Shown in pieces: positions 1-8,756 of a stretch of 64,000 nucleotides of DNA (its first letter is position 1; each line of letters starts with the position of its first letter). Both the position numbers and the translations under genes were made by a program. Source of the stretch: Cyanobium sp. AMD-g (lineage in GTDB: Bacteria; Cyanobacteriota; Cyanobacteriia; PCC-6307; Cyanobiaceae); NCBI RefSeq assembly GCF_024346395.1, contig NZ_JAGQCW010000008.1:24389-88388 (forward strand), in the 5' to 3' direction. The notes beneath the pieces were generated by a model. It was given only the letters and a program-made list of their open reading frames with translations. It was not told the origin of the DNA and ran no database searches.

Positions 1-1243
1 TGGTCGCCGCATGCAGACCCTCGACCAGACCCTGCCCCCGCTGCGCCAGGCCCTGGCGGAGCTGGAGGAGGCCGAGCGCCTCGCCAGGGGCAACGACGAC
101 AGTGCCCGCTGGCAGGGCCTGCAGAGCGAGTTGGAGCGGGCCGACCAGGCCCTGATGGAGGCCCGGCGCCAGCGGGATGGCCTGGAGGCGGAGCGGCGGG
201 AGCGGGCCCTGGGCGCCGAGCGGCTGGGCAGCCAGCTGGAGGCCCTCGCCGGGGAGGAACGGCGGTTGGTGGAGGCGGTGCAGGCCCTGGTGGGGGAACG
301 CCAGCTCTGGAAGGAACGGCAGCAGGCGGAGCAGGAGCGCCGCAGCGTGCTGGAACGGCAACAGAGCGAGCTGCAGACGCGCTTCGGCGAACGGCGCCGC
401 GCCCGCGACGGGGCCGAAGCCCACCTGGCCGGCCAGCGCCAGGCCCTGCAGCAGCGCCAGTGGGAGCTGCAGCGGCGCCAGGAGGAGCGGCTGGCCCTGG
501 CCGAGGAGCAGCGCAGCCACGGCCTGCGGCTGGCCCAGATGGAACGGGAGCTGCCCGACCCCCGCCCGGAACTGCCCGAGGAGGTGCGCGAGGCCGGCCT
601 GGAGGCGCTGCAGCAGAACCTGCGCAGCCTGCAGCAGCGCATGGAGGCGCTCGAGCCGGTCAACATGCTCGCCCTCGAGGAGCTGGAGCAGCTGGAGCAG
701 CGGCTGGCCGACCTGGACGACCGGCTGGAGGTGCTCAGCAAGGAGCGGGAGGAACTGCTGCTGCGGATCGAAACGGTGGCCACCCTGCGCCAGGAGGCCT
801 TCATGGAGGCCTTCCGGGCCGTGGACGGCCATTTCCAGACGATCTTCGCCGGCCTCTCCGACGGCGAAGGGCACCTGCAACTGGAGAACCCGGAGCAGCC
901 CCTCGAAGGCGGGCTGACGCTGGTGGCCCACCCCAAGGGCAAGGCGGTGCGGCGGCTGGCCTCGATGTCGGGAGGTGAGAAATCCCTGACAGCCCTGAGC
1001 TTCCTGTTTGCCCTGCAGCGCTTCCGCCCCTCGCCCTTCTACGCCCTCGATGAGGTGGACAGCTTTCTCGATGGGGTGAACGTGGAGCGGCTGGCCGCCC
1101 TGATCGCCGCCCAGGCCGACCAGGCCCAGTTCATGGTGGTGAGTCACCGCCGGCCGATGATCGCCGCGGCCACCCGCACCATCGGCGTCACCCAGGCCCG
1201 CGGCTCCCATACCCAGGTGGTCGGTTTGCCGCCGGCGGCCTGA
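1..1243 (+). CDS. smc: Chromosome segregation ATPase SMC, C-terminal part (5' end outside window)
   Basis: The reading frame is open from the window edge, so this is the C-terminal part of a longer protein. The first ~230 visible residues are a Glu/Arg/Gln/Leu-rich coiled coil. The last ~170 form the ABC-type head: the signature motif [11 protein letters not shown], then the Walker B/D-loop run [11 protein letters not shown], and a final VVSHRRPM segment holding the switch histidine. In SMC proteins this half pairs with the N-terminal Walker A half to form an ATPase that compacts and segregates the chromosome. Rad50/SbcC and RecN were considered, but the C-terminal layout ([13 protein letters not shown] before the head, long signature helix) fits bacterial SMC. 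The next gene starts about 90 nt downstream on the same strand. Confidence 0.93.
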   Translation, partial: GRRMQTLDQTLPPLRQALAELEEAERLARGNDDSARWQGLQSELERADQALMEARRQRDGLEAERRERALGAERLGSQLEALAGEERRLVEAVQALVGERQLWKERQQAEQERRSVLERQQSELQTRFGERRRARDGAEAHLAGQRQALQQRQWELQRRQEERLALAEEQRSHGLRLAQMERELPDPRPELPEEVREAGLEALQQNLRSLQQRMEALEPVNMLALEELEQLEQRLADLDDRLEVLSKEREELLLRIETVATLRQEAFMEAFRAVDGHFQTIFAGLSDGEGHLQLENPEQPLEGGLTLVAHPKGKAVRRLASMSGGEKSLTALSFLFALQRFRPSPFYALDEVDSFLDGVNVERLAALIAAQADQAQFMVVSHRRPMIAAATRTIGVTQARGSHTQVVGLPPAA

Positions 1244-1335
1244 GCCGACCGCGTGGGCCACAATGGGCCGACCAGGCTGTTCCAGGCCGTGCAGTCGCTC
1301 CCGTTCCCCCTGCCGTCCAGCCCCGATCTCCGGAT

Positions 1336-2445
1336 TTGACCTCCTCGATTCCCCCCTCCACCGAGCCCACCGCCAGCAGCGACCGCCTCTGGTTGCGATC
1401 CGAACTGATGGGCACCCAGGTGATCACCCGGGACACCGGCCGGCGGCTGGGCGTCGTCGGTGAGGTGGTGGTCGACATCGACCGGCGCGAGGTGGTGGCC
1501 CTCGGCCTGCGCGACAACCCCCTCACCCGCTTCCTGCCGGGCCTGCCCCGCTGGATGCCGCTGGATCGGATCCGCCAGGTGGGTGATGTGATCCTGGTGG
1601 ATTCGGTCGATTCCCTGGCCGAGGGGTTCAATCCCGAGCGTTACAGCAAGGTCATCAACTGCCAGGTGATCACGGAATCGGGCGAGCAGCTCGGCCGGGT
1701 GCTGGGCTTCAGCTTCGACATCGAAACCGGTGAGCTCACCACCCTGGTGATCGGGGCCCTCGGCGTTCCCCTGCTGGGGGAAGGGGTGCTGAGCACCTGG
1801 GAAATGCCCGTTGGGGAAGTCGTCAGCAGTGGCCCGGACCGGATCATCGTTTACGAAGGAGCCGAGGAGAAGCTCAAGCAGCTGGGCACCGGCCTGCTGG
1901 AAAAACTGGGCATCGGCGGCGCCAGCTGGGAGCAGGAGGAGCGGGACCGCTTCCGCACTGGGGCCGTTCCCGCCGAGAATCAGCTGCCCGCCGGCCAACC
2001 GTCCGCCCAGGAGCAGCGCCGCATCCAGCCGGCCACCAGCCGCAGCTTCCAGCCCGCCGAGGAGCTCGAATACGTGGAGCTTGAGGAACGGCGCGAACGG
2101 GAGCCCCTGCGCCAGCGCCGCTACCTCGATGACGACCTGCCCGAGCCGCGCCAGCGCCCCGAACCCCGCCCGTCACCTGCCGACCCCTACGGCCAGGACA
2201 GAGAGCGCAACCCCGCCCGGTACGACAACCGCTACGAAGACGAGCGCTACGACCGGGAGCGCTATCGGGACGAGCGCGCTTTCGAGCCGGAGCCCTACAG
2301 GGCCCCGATCGATGCCCCGGAGCGCGACTTTGTTGAGCCCGGGCGCGAACGGGAACCGCTGCGGCCAGAGCGTCCCCAGGCCCCGGCCCCCCGGCCGAAG
2401 GAGCCGGTGGATGTGGAGCCGGAAATCCTCGACGATCCCTGGTGA
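1336..2445 (+). CDS. PRC-barrel domain protein with a long charged tail
   Basis: A TTG start gives 369 residues. Two PRC-barrel-like repeats are visible (about residues 22-95 and 100-175), the first beginning LMGTQVITRDTG and the second VINCQVITESG, both followed by a short beta-rich segment with a conserved acidic turn. From about residue 190 the protein is low-complexity, rich in Arg, Glu, Pro and Tyr with many ERYR/DERY-type runs, and probably disordered. PRC barrels are small beta-barrel domains found in ribosome maturation factor RimM and in the photosynthetic reaction-centre H subunit; the cyanobacterial two-repeat proteins have no firmly assigned role. It follows smc on the same strand. 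The family assignment is safe and the function unknown. Confidence 0.85.
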   Translation: MTSSIPPSTEPTASSDRLWLRSELMGTQVITRDTGRRLGVVGEVVVDIDRREVVALGLRDNPLTRFLPGLPRWMPLDRIRQVGDVILVDSVDSLAEGFNPERYSKVINCQVITESGEQLGRVLGFSFDIETGELTTLVIGALGVPLLGEGVLSTWEMPVGEVVSSGPDRIIVYEGAEEKLKQLGTGLLEKLGIGGASWEQEERDRFRTGAVPAENQLPAGQPSAQEQRRIQPATSRSFQPAEELEYVELEERREREPLRQRRYLDDDLPEPRQRPEPRPSPADPYGQDRERNPARYDNRYEDERYDRERYRDERAFEPEPYRAPIDAPERDFVEPGREREPLRPERPQAPAPRPKEPVDVEPEILDDPW

Positions 2446-2462
2446 ACCGCCCGGGAGCGGCC

Positions 2463-2873
2463 TCAGCCCTCCGCGAAGCGCAGCGACGCCGAATTGACGC
2501 AATAGCGCTGGCCGCTGGGGGCTGGGCCGTCGTTGAAGACATGGCCGAGGTGGGCGTCACAGCTGGCGCAGCGGATCTCGGTGCGCTCCATGCCGTGGGT
2601 GCGGTCGGTGTGGGTGGTGATCGCCCCGGCGCCGACGCCCGCCCAGAAGCTGGGCCAGCCGGTGCCGGAATCGAACTTGGTGGCAGAACTGAACAGCTCG
2701 CTGCCACAGCAGACGCAGTGGTACATCCCGGTGGCCTTGTTGTTCCAGTAGGCACCGGTGAAGGCCCGTTCCGTGCCCCCCTCGCGGGCCACCCGGTATT
2801 GCTCGGGCGTCAGCTGGGCCCGCCAATCGGGCTGCTCGACGCTCTGGAGGGGGGTGGATTCGCTTGACGCCAT
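2463..2873 (-). CDS. msrB: Peptide-methionine (R)-S-oxide reductase MsrB
   Basis: A 136-residue protein of normal MsrB length. It reduces the R epimer of methionine sulfoxide in oxidised proteins, using thioredoxin. Two zinc-binding CxxC pairs are present (C53/C56 and C102/C105). The catalytic cysteine is C125 in [11 protein letters not shown], and the family motif GTGWPSFW is at about residues 70-77. No signal peptide, so cytoplasmic. It is convergent with the PRC-barrel gene (17 nt between stops) and its start lies 39 nt from the end of the next minus-strand gene. Repair of oxidised methionine fits an oxygenic phototroph. Confidence 0.96.
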   Translation of the reverse strand: MASSESTPLQSVEQPDWRAQLTPEQYRVAREGGTERAFTGAYWNNKATGMYHCVCCGSELFSSATKFDSGTGWPSFWAGVGAGAITTHTDRTHGMERTEIRCASCDAHLGHVFNDGPAPSGQRYCVNSASLRFAEG

Positions 2874-2912
2874 GGCCTGGAACCCCGCGTGGGGGCAATC
2901 GTTGAGGCAATC

Positions 2913-4211
2913 CTATCCAGATCGCAACGGCCGCCCCGGGCGCTCCGTCGGCGGCAGCAGACCCCGCACCATCGCCGCCACAGCTGCGACGGCCCCCGGC
3001 GCTCCCCGCAGGCTGCGCAGGTCGTCGGCCATGGCCGCCAGGCGCTCGGGATGCTCCAGCCACTCGGCCGCCTCGGCGGCGATCTGGGCCGGCTCGATCG
3101 GCCCGACCCGTTCCGGCACCACGGCACGGCCGGCGGAGATGTTGGGCCAGGCCAGAAAACCCCGGTGACGCATGCGCCAGGCGGTGAGGGCCACCCCCAC
3201 CAGCCGCCGCAGCAGGGGCAGCCGGGCCAGCAGCCCCAGCCAGCCGTCCCAGGCCTGCATCACCGCCAGGTGCTGGGTGGGCACCAGCACGATCATCGGC
3301 ACCGCCAGGGCCCCCAGCTCGGCGGTGTTGGCCCCCACCGTCGTGAGCGCCAGGGCGCACTGGCTCAGGGCGGCATGGGCGGGATGCTGCTCCAGCAGCA
3401 GGATGCGGGTGCCGGCCGCCGTGACCAGCTCATCCCCCTGGCGATGGGGCTCGCCGGACCCCTGGCGCCGGTTCAGGGGATTGGACGGCCCGCCGTAGGC
3501 CAGCAGTTCCCGCACCGAGGTGGTGGGAGCCACCGGCAGCAGGAAGCGGCAGCCGGGCCGCAGGGCCGCCAGCCGGTCGGCGGTTTCGAGCAGGAACGGC
3601 ACTCCCACCAGCAACTTGGCCCGCTTCGAGCCGGGCAGCAGGGCCACCCAGTCGCCGGCGGGCAGGGGGGCGTCCTGGCGGGCCAGGGCCGAAAGATCGG
3701 CCATCAGGTCGCCCACCACCATGGCCCGCTGGCGCCAGCGGGGCGCCAGGCGGCCGGCGGCGGCGGGGCCCATCACGGCGATGCGGTCGTTCCAGCGGGG
3801 CCAGCGGGCCACCCATTCGGCATAGGTGAGGTGGCGGTAGCCCAGCCGGGCCGAGAGCAGCACGGTCCAGAACTGGTCACCACCAAGGAAAACCACCACC
3901 CCCCGCTCGGGCCAGGGGCCGTGGCGGCGGGGCCGCAGCAGCAGCCACCAGAAGCGGGTGGCCGGCAGCACCCGCTCAAACAGGCCCCAGCCCTCGGCCA
4001 CCCGCTGCTCGGCGCCGGTGGCGTTGGGGCAGGGGACGAGCACCAGGCGCAGGCTGCAGCTGGCGGCCGGATGACGGGGCCGCAGGGGCTCAAGGCCATG
4101 GAGCTGCTCCGCCAGCGGCCGCACCCAGGTGCTCAGTTCCCCCGGGCCGTTGCTGACCAGCACGATGGCAGCGTCGGCAGGTGGAGGGGAGACCGGCGAC
4201 GGCTGGGTCAA
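2913..4211 (-). CDS. Lipid-A-disaccharide synthase-related glycosyltransferase
   Basis: About 432 residues from a TTG at 4211 (MTQPSPVSPP). The frame stays open to an ATG at 4292, but that start would run through the tRNA-Leu gene at 4255-4335, so the TTG is preferred. The N-terminus has VSNGPGELSTW, a Rossmann-like nucleotide-sugar start; FLGGDQFW and GDLMADLS follow, and the second half has LLPGSKRAK and a TTVGANTAELGAL run like the acceptor/donor sites of the GT19 (LpxB) fold. Cyanobacteria carry this LpxB-related family as well as, or instead of, true LpxB; its product is not established. It may make a lipopolysaccharide or envelope glycolipid. Subfamily is tentative. Confidence 0.75.
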   Translation of the reverse strand: MTQPSPVSPPPADAAIVLVSNGPGELSTWVRPLAEQLHGLEPLRPRHPAASCSLRLVLVPCPNATGAEQRVAEGWGLFERVLPATRFWWLLLRPRRHGPWPERGVVVFLGGDQFWTVLLSARLGYRHLTYAEWVARWPRWNDRIAVMGPAAAGRLAPRWRQRAMVVGDLMADLSALARQDAPLPAGDWVALLPGSKRAKLLVGVPFLLETADRLAALRPGCRFLLPVAPTTSVRELLAYGGPSNPLNRRQGSGEPHRQGDELVTAAGTRILLLEQHPAHAALSQCALALTTVGANTAELGALAVPMIVLVPTQHLAVMQAWDGWLGLLARLPLLRRLVGVALTAWRMRHRGFLAWPNISAGRAVVPERVGPIEPAQIAAEAAEWLEHPERLAAMADDLRSLRGAPGAVAAVAAMVRGLLPPTERPGRPLRSG

Positions 4212-4254
4212 GAGAACCGCTGCTACCGGGGGACGGGGGCGGGAAAAGAGAAAT

Positions 4255-4335
4255 GCGGATGGCGAGACTTGAACTCGCAAGGCCGAAGCCACACGCCCCT
4301 CAAACGTGCGTGTCTACCAATTCCACCACATCCGC
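4255..4335 (-). tRNA. tRNA-Leu (anticodon GAG)
   Basis: An 81-nt class II tRNA. The acceptor arms GCGGATG and CATCCGC pair perfectly. The anticodon stem is CACGT/GCGTG (one T-G wobble) with loop TTGAGGG, giving anticodon GAG, which reads CTC/CTT leucine codons. The variable region contains the short arm GGC-TTC-GGCC, and the T arm is GCGAG-TTCAAGT-CTCGC. CCA is not encoded. It lies between the glycosyltransferase and accC; a TATATT sequence about 40 nt upstream could be its -10 box. Confidence 0.95.
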
Positions 4336-4497
4336 GTGGCCGGCGCAGGCCGAAGCACCGCACCGGTTGAGCAATATACCCATGGGCTCCCCCCACCCCC
4401 GAAGGCCCTCGCCGCCAGGGGGCGCCGGTGAGCACTGATACAGTCCGCCCCGGCACGGCCGCACCCCCGCCAGCCCTCATCGCCCGGACCTGCACGG

Positions 4498-5847
<1,350 letters not shown>

Positions 5848-5867
5848 GCCCCTCCCGGAGGGCCGGT

Positions 5868-6197
5868 TCAGGCGATCGCCTGGCTGCGCAGCAGGGCCAG
5901 GGTGAGCAGACCCTGCTGACCCACCAGCAGTTCCCGCAGCAAGCTGATCAACCCCACCCAGACCACCGGCGTCACATCGACCCCACCGATGGGCTGGATC
6001 AGACGACGGGTCAGCGCCAGCAGGGGTTCGGTGGGGGCCCCCACCAGGCGCATCACCCCCTTGGTGAGATCCACACTCGGATACCAGGTCAGGACGATCC
6101 GGAACAGGAACAACAGGGTCCAGCCCGCCAGGGCCAACCCCAGGGCCAGGTGCAGCAGGGGCAGGGGCGCCAGTGCGGGAAGGGCCAGGGCCGTCAC
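5868..6197 (-). CDS. ycf19: YggT / Ycf19 family membrane protein
   Basis: 109 residues starting at GTG 6197. Two hydrophobic segments (about 14-38 and 78-102) flank a polar loop holding the family's TWYPSVDLTKG and PTEPLLALTRRLIQPIGGVD motifs. YggT/Ycf19 proteins are small integral membrane proteins of bacteria and plastids; plastid homologues take part in thylakoid organisation and cytochrome b6f or photosystem assembly, but the bacterial role is not settled. It is divergent from psbX, whose start is 85 nt away. The family is clear; the role here is inferred from its photosynthetic neighbours. Confidence 0.88.
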   Translation of the reverse strand: MTALALPALAPLPLLHLALGLALAGWTLLFLFRIVLTWYPSVDLTKGVMRLVGAPTEPLLALTRRLIQPIGGVDVTPVVWVGLISLLRELLVGQQGLLTLALLRSQAIA

Positions 6198-6282
6198 AAA
6201 GCTCTAAGCGTCTGAACGTCGATCGTAGGAAGCCGCCGCCACTGCCTAGGATCCCCCGAGCTGTCCAGAGCGAACGCCTGCC

Positions 6283-6405
6283 ATGACCCCTTCCCTCGCC
6301 AACTTCCTCAGCAGCCTCGGCTGGGGCGCGGTCATCGTGGTGATCCCCATCGCCATCGCCCTGGTGCTGATCAGCCAGAACGACCAGCTCGACCGGCGGC
6401 TCTGA
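6283..6405 (+). CDS. psbX: Photosystem II protein PsbX
   Basis: A 40-residue ORF, too short for ordinary length cut-offs: [15 protein letters not shown], then one hydrophobic helix (about 14-31) and the polar end [10 protein letters not shown]. The N-terminal MTPSLANF and the helix-then-SQxD pattern are diagnostic of PsbX, a single-helix low-mass subunit at the edge of photosystem II near cytochrome b559 that helps stabilise plastoquinone turnover. The ATG at 6283 is the only start that gives the right length. It lies directly before ycf66 on the same strand, 61 nt apart. Confidence 0.95.
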   Translation: MTPSLANFLSSLGWGAVIVVIPIAIALVLISQNDQLDRRL

Positions 6406-6466
6406 GCTGCCGCTGACCTCGCGGGTACGGTCCTTAGAGTGTTGGCCATCGCCCGGGTGAACCGCC

Positions 6467-7459
6467 GTGGTCAACGCCAGCCTCAACTGGGCCAGCATCG
6501 TCGGCATCGTCCTGGCGGTCGGCGGAGCTTTCCTCTACTTCATGAGGAGCTTCAAGCCGGCCCTGGCCCGGGACTACGACGTCTTCTTCGCCGCCATCGG
6601 GTTGCTCTGTGGCGGCATTCTTTTCTTTCAGGGCTGGCGCCTCGACCCGATCCTGCAGTTCGGTCAGTTCCTGCTCGCCGGCACCACGGTTTTCTTTGCC
6701 TATGAGAGTGTCCGCCTGCGTGGGGTGACCACGGAGCAGGCGCGGCGCTCTTCGTACTTCGACGACGAAGAATCCGCCGCCCCGTTCCGACCCCGGGGCG
6801 GATTGGGCGGCGGCCGCAACTACGACGACGAGCCGGACCGCTTCGATGAGCCAGAGCCCCTGCGGCGGCGGATCCCCTCCAGAGAGGAACCTGAGGACGA
6901 CTTCTACCGGCCGCGCCGGCCCAGTCGGGCCGCCATCCCCGAGCGGGCCGCCAGCCGCCGGGAGGACGCCGATTCCTGGGACAACCCCCGCGCTGAACGT
7001 TCCCCCAGCCGTCCGGAGCGCGATCCCATCGACGACCGCCCGGAACGTGCCGCTGGCCGCTATTCGGCCGGTGGCTCCGGTCGCTACCAGGCCGCCGATT
7101 TCGGCGCCCGCCGCCGGGATCGGGACAGCGCCCCGGAACCCCGCCGGGGCTCGCGGCCGGTGGCGGCCGCCGACACCGCTTCCCGCTCCGGCCGCCGGGG
7201 CTCCACGCCTCCGGGGCCTGCCGGCCCATCAGCCCGTGAGCCCGGCCCGGCTGCACCCCAGGGAACACCGATGGGTACACCGATTCGCCCCAGCACCACC
7301 CGCAGCGGGGCCGACGACGACGTCCGTGATGCCGACTTTTCCCCGATGGCCGGCGGCCGGCCCCGGCCAGGGGCCCCCAGCGTCCGGCCACCGGCTGTCG
7401 ACCCCCCAGCCGGCCCACCCGCTGGCAGCCGGGACAACAGCTCCCGCTTCGACGACTGA
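6467..7459 (+). CDS. ycf66: Ycf66 family membrane protein
   Basis: 330 residues from a GTG start. The first ~80 are the Ycf66 domain: three hydrophobic segments (about 8-25, 42-58, 65-82) with SLNWASIVGIVLAVGGAFLY and the conserved RDYDVFFAAIGLLCGGILFFQGWRLDP region split between them, ending ILQFGQFLLAG. The remaining ~240 residues are low-complexity Arg/Pro/Asp/Ser and probably disordered; cyanobacterial members often have such tails. The function is unknown, but the gene is kept in plastid and cyanobacterial genomes and follows psbX here, so a thylakoid role is likely. The next gene begins almost at its stop codon. Confidence 0.88.
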   Translation: MVNASLNWASIVGIVLAVGGAFLYFMRSFKPALARDYDVFFAAIGLLCGGILFFQGWRLDPILQFGQFLLAGTTVFFAYESVRLRGVTTEQARRSSYFDDEESAAPFRPRGGLGGGRNYDDEPDRFDEPEPLRRRIPSREEPEDDFYRPRRPSRAAIPERAASRREDADSWDNPRAERSPSRPERDPIDDRPERAAGRYSAGGSGRYQAADFGARRRDRDSAPEPRRGSRPVAAADTASRSGRRGSTPPGPAGPSAREPGPAAPQGTPMGTPIRPSTTRSGADDDVRDADFSPMAGGRPRPGAPSVRPPAVDPPAGPPAGSRDNSSRFDD

Positions 7460-7463
7460 GCCA

Positions 7464-8036
7464 CTGAACACCCGGCCCCTTCAACGGCCTCGCCCTGGCC
7501 TCCCCCTGCTGATTCTGGCTCTGGTCGCCCTGCTGCTCTCCGGCTGCGGCAGCTGGAGCTGGGGGCGACGCAGTGCCGGTCCGGTGGGTTGGGGCGGCGC
7601 CGACCGCCAGGATCCGGCCCTCAGCGGCAACGGCCGGGTGCTGGCCAGCGTGGTGCGCCGGGACGGGCGCGACACGGTGCTGCTGCAGGAGCAGCCCTCC
7701 GGCACGGTGTTGCCGCTACGCCATTTCAGCCGGCTGCAGCCCCACCGCTCCCCCTCCCTGAGCTGGAACGGCCGCTATCTGGCCCTGCTGGTGCAGCAGG
7801 GGCCGGAGCGCCGGGTGTTGATTGAAGATCGGGCCACCGGACGCCTGCACCGCCTGCCCCTGCCGGGCGGGCTGGTGCCCGAAAGCCTCAGCCTGGCCGC
7901 CGATGGCCGCCGCATCGCCATCGCCACCGAGGGGGACGGCCGCTCCCGGGTGCAGCTCTACGACCTCACCAGCCTGCTGGAACCGGACCTGCCCGCCGGG
8001 CTGCCGGTGCGGGGGGCGCCGGCCGCCACGCCATGA
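7464..8036 (+). CDS. TolB-like lipoprotein, first of a tandem pair
   Basis: The protein has a clear lipoprotein signal peptide (LILALVALLLSGC) and then WD40/TolB-like beta-propeller blades, seen as repeated phrases such as DPALSGNGRVLASVVRRDG, SPSLSWNGRYLALLV and SLSLAADGRRIAIATEG. No ATG, GTG or TTG lies just before the signal peptide: the frame has a CTG at 7464 (used here), while the nearest conventional starts are GTG 7326 and ATG 7329, inside ycf66. The stop overlaps the next gene's ATG by 4 nt. With about 180 residues it holds only three blades, half a propeller, so it may pair with the next gene. Envelope-located; substrate unknown. Confidence 0.7.
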   Translation: MNTRPLQRPRPGLPLLILALVALLLSGCGSWSWGRRSAGPVGWGGADRQDPALSGNGRVLASVVRRDGRDTVLLQEQPSGTVLPLRHFSRLQPHRSPSLSWNGRYLALLVQQGPERRVLIEDRATGRLHRLPLPGGLVPESLSLAADGRRIAIATEGDGRSRVQLYDLTSLLEPDLPAGLPVRGAPAATP

Positions 8037-8533
8037 AGCCCGGCACCGGCGGCCTTGTTCGGGCGGTGGCGCTGGCGGGCGCCCTGCCACTGCTGCTGGC
8101 GGGCTGCCTGGCGCCCCTGCCCCAGCCCCTGGTGGGGCTGAACCAGCGCCTCGAGGCGGCCGGTCCCTCCCGGGCCCCCTCCCTCTCCGGCGACTGGCTG
8201 GCCCTGATCGTCAGCAGGGGCGGCCGCGACCGGGTGGAGCTGGTGGACCTGCAGCGCCAGCAGCCGGTGCCCCTGCCGGGCCTGGAGCGCCCCGACGCCC
8301 AGCCCCTGAGCGTGGCGGTGGATGGCCGCGGTGAGCGGCTGGCCCTGGTGCGCCAGCTGGAGGGGCGCACCGAGCTGGTGCTCTACCGCCGCAACCTGAT
8401 GGCCCTGCAGCCGGTGCCGCTGCAGCCTCCTGGCGTGCCCCGGCGGGTGTCGCTGCGGGCCGACGGCCGCGAGCTGGCGGTGGAGGTGAGCCGCCAGGGC
8501 CAGTGGCAAGTGGACCTGATCGCCGTGCCCTGA
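8033..8533 (+). CDS. TolB-like lipoprotein, second of a tandem pair
   Basis: 166 residues. A lipoprotein signal (AGALPLLLAGC, Cys at about 25) is followed by blades like those of the upstream gene: APSLSGDWLALIVSRGG, LSVAVDGRGERLALV and VSLRADGRELAVEV. Its start overlaps the preceding stop (ATGA), so the two are translated together and probably act together. The two proteins share their blade pattern and look like an old tandem duplication. Proteins of this type occur in picocyanobacteria without assigned function. Location at a membrane facing the periplasm or lumen is inferred from the lipobox. Confidence 0.75.
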   Translation: MKPGTGGLVRAVALAGALPLLLAGCLAPLPQPLVGLNQRLEAAGPSRAPSLSGDWLALIVSRGGRDRVELVDLQRQQPVPLPGLERPDAQPLSVAVDGRGERLALVRQLEGRTELVLYRRNLMALQPVPLQPPGVPRRVSLRADGRELAVEVSRQGQWQVDLIAVP

Positions 8534-8752
8534 TCAGGGCACCAGGCCCGCCCAGTGCAGGAAGGTGTCGTGGCTGAGGGCCTCGACCAGCAGCACGGCG
8601 ACGAAGCCGAGCATGGCGAAGCGGCCATTGACCCGCTCGGCGTAGCCGCTCCAGCCGAAGGCGGGCACCTCGGAGGTGGTGGCACTGGTGGCGGGCGGGA
8701 TGGCGGCGGCCGGGGATGCGTCGGCTGATGGGGTGGCGGAAGGGTCGCTCAT
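8534..8752 (-). CDS. High light-inducible protein (HLIP / Scp type)
   Basis: 72 residues from ATG 8752. An upstream ATG at 8818 is in frame but would run into the ABC transporter gene. A Pro/Ala/Ser/Thr-rich N-terminus leads to the chlorophyll a/b-binding helix with the family motif ERVNGRFAMLGF (Glu, Asn and Arg are the chlorophyll-ligand and salt-bridge positions) and VAVLLVEAL. These one-helix thylakoid proteins bind chlorophyll and carotenoid and protect photosystem II during assembly and light stress. The stop is back-to-back with the lipoprotein stop. The start lies 5 nt from the stop of the ABC transporter gene, so it is probably co-transcribed with it. Confidence 0.9.
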   Translation of the reverse strand: MSDPSATPSADASPAAAIPPATSATTSEVPAFGWSGYAERVNGRFAMLGFVAVLLVEALSHDTFLHWAGLVP

Positions 8753-8756
8753 CGGA

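Noticed and set aside
4212..4292. ATG start at 4292 for the LpxB-like glycosyltransferase
   Set aside because: It would place the N-terminus inside tRNA-Leu; the TTG at 4211 right before the conserved VSNGPGE region is preferred.
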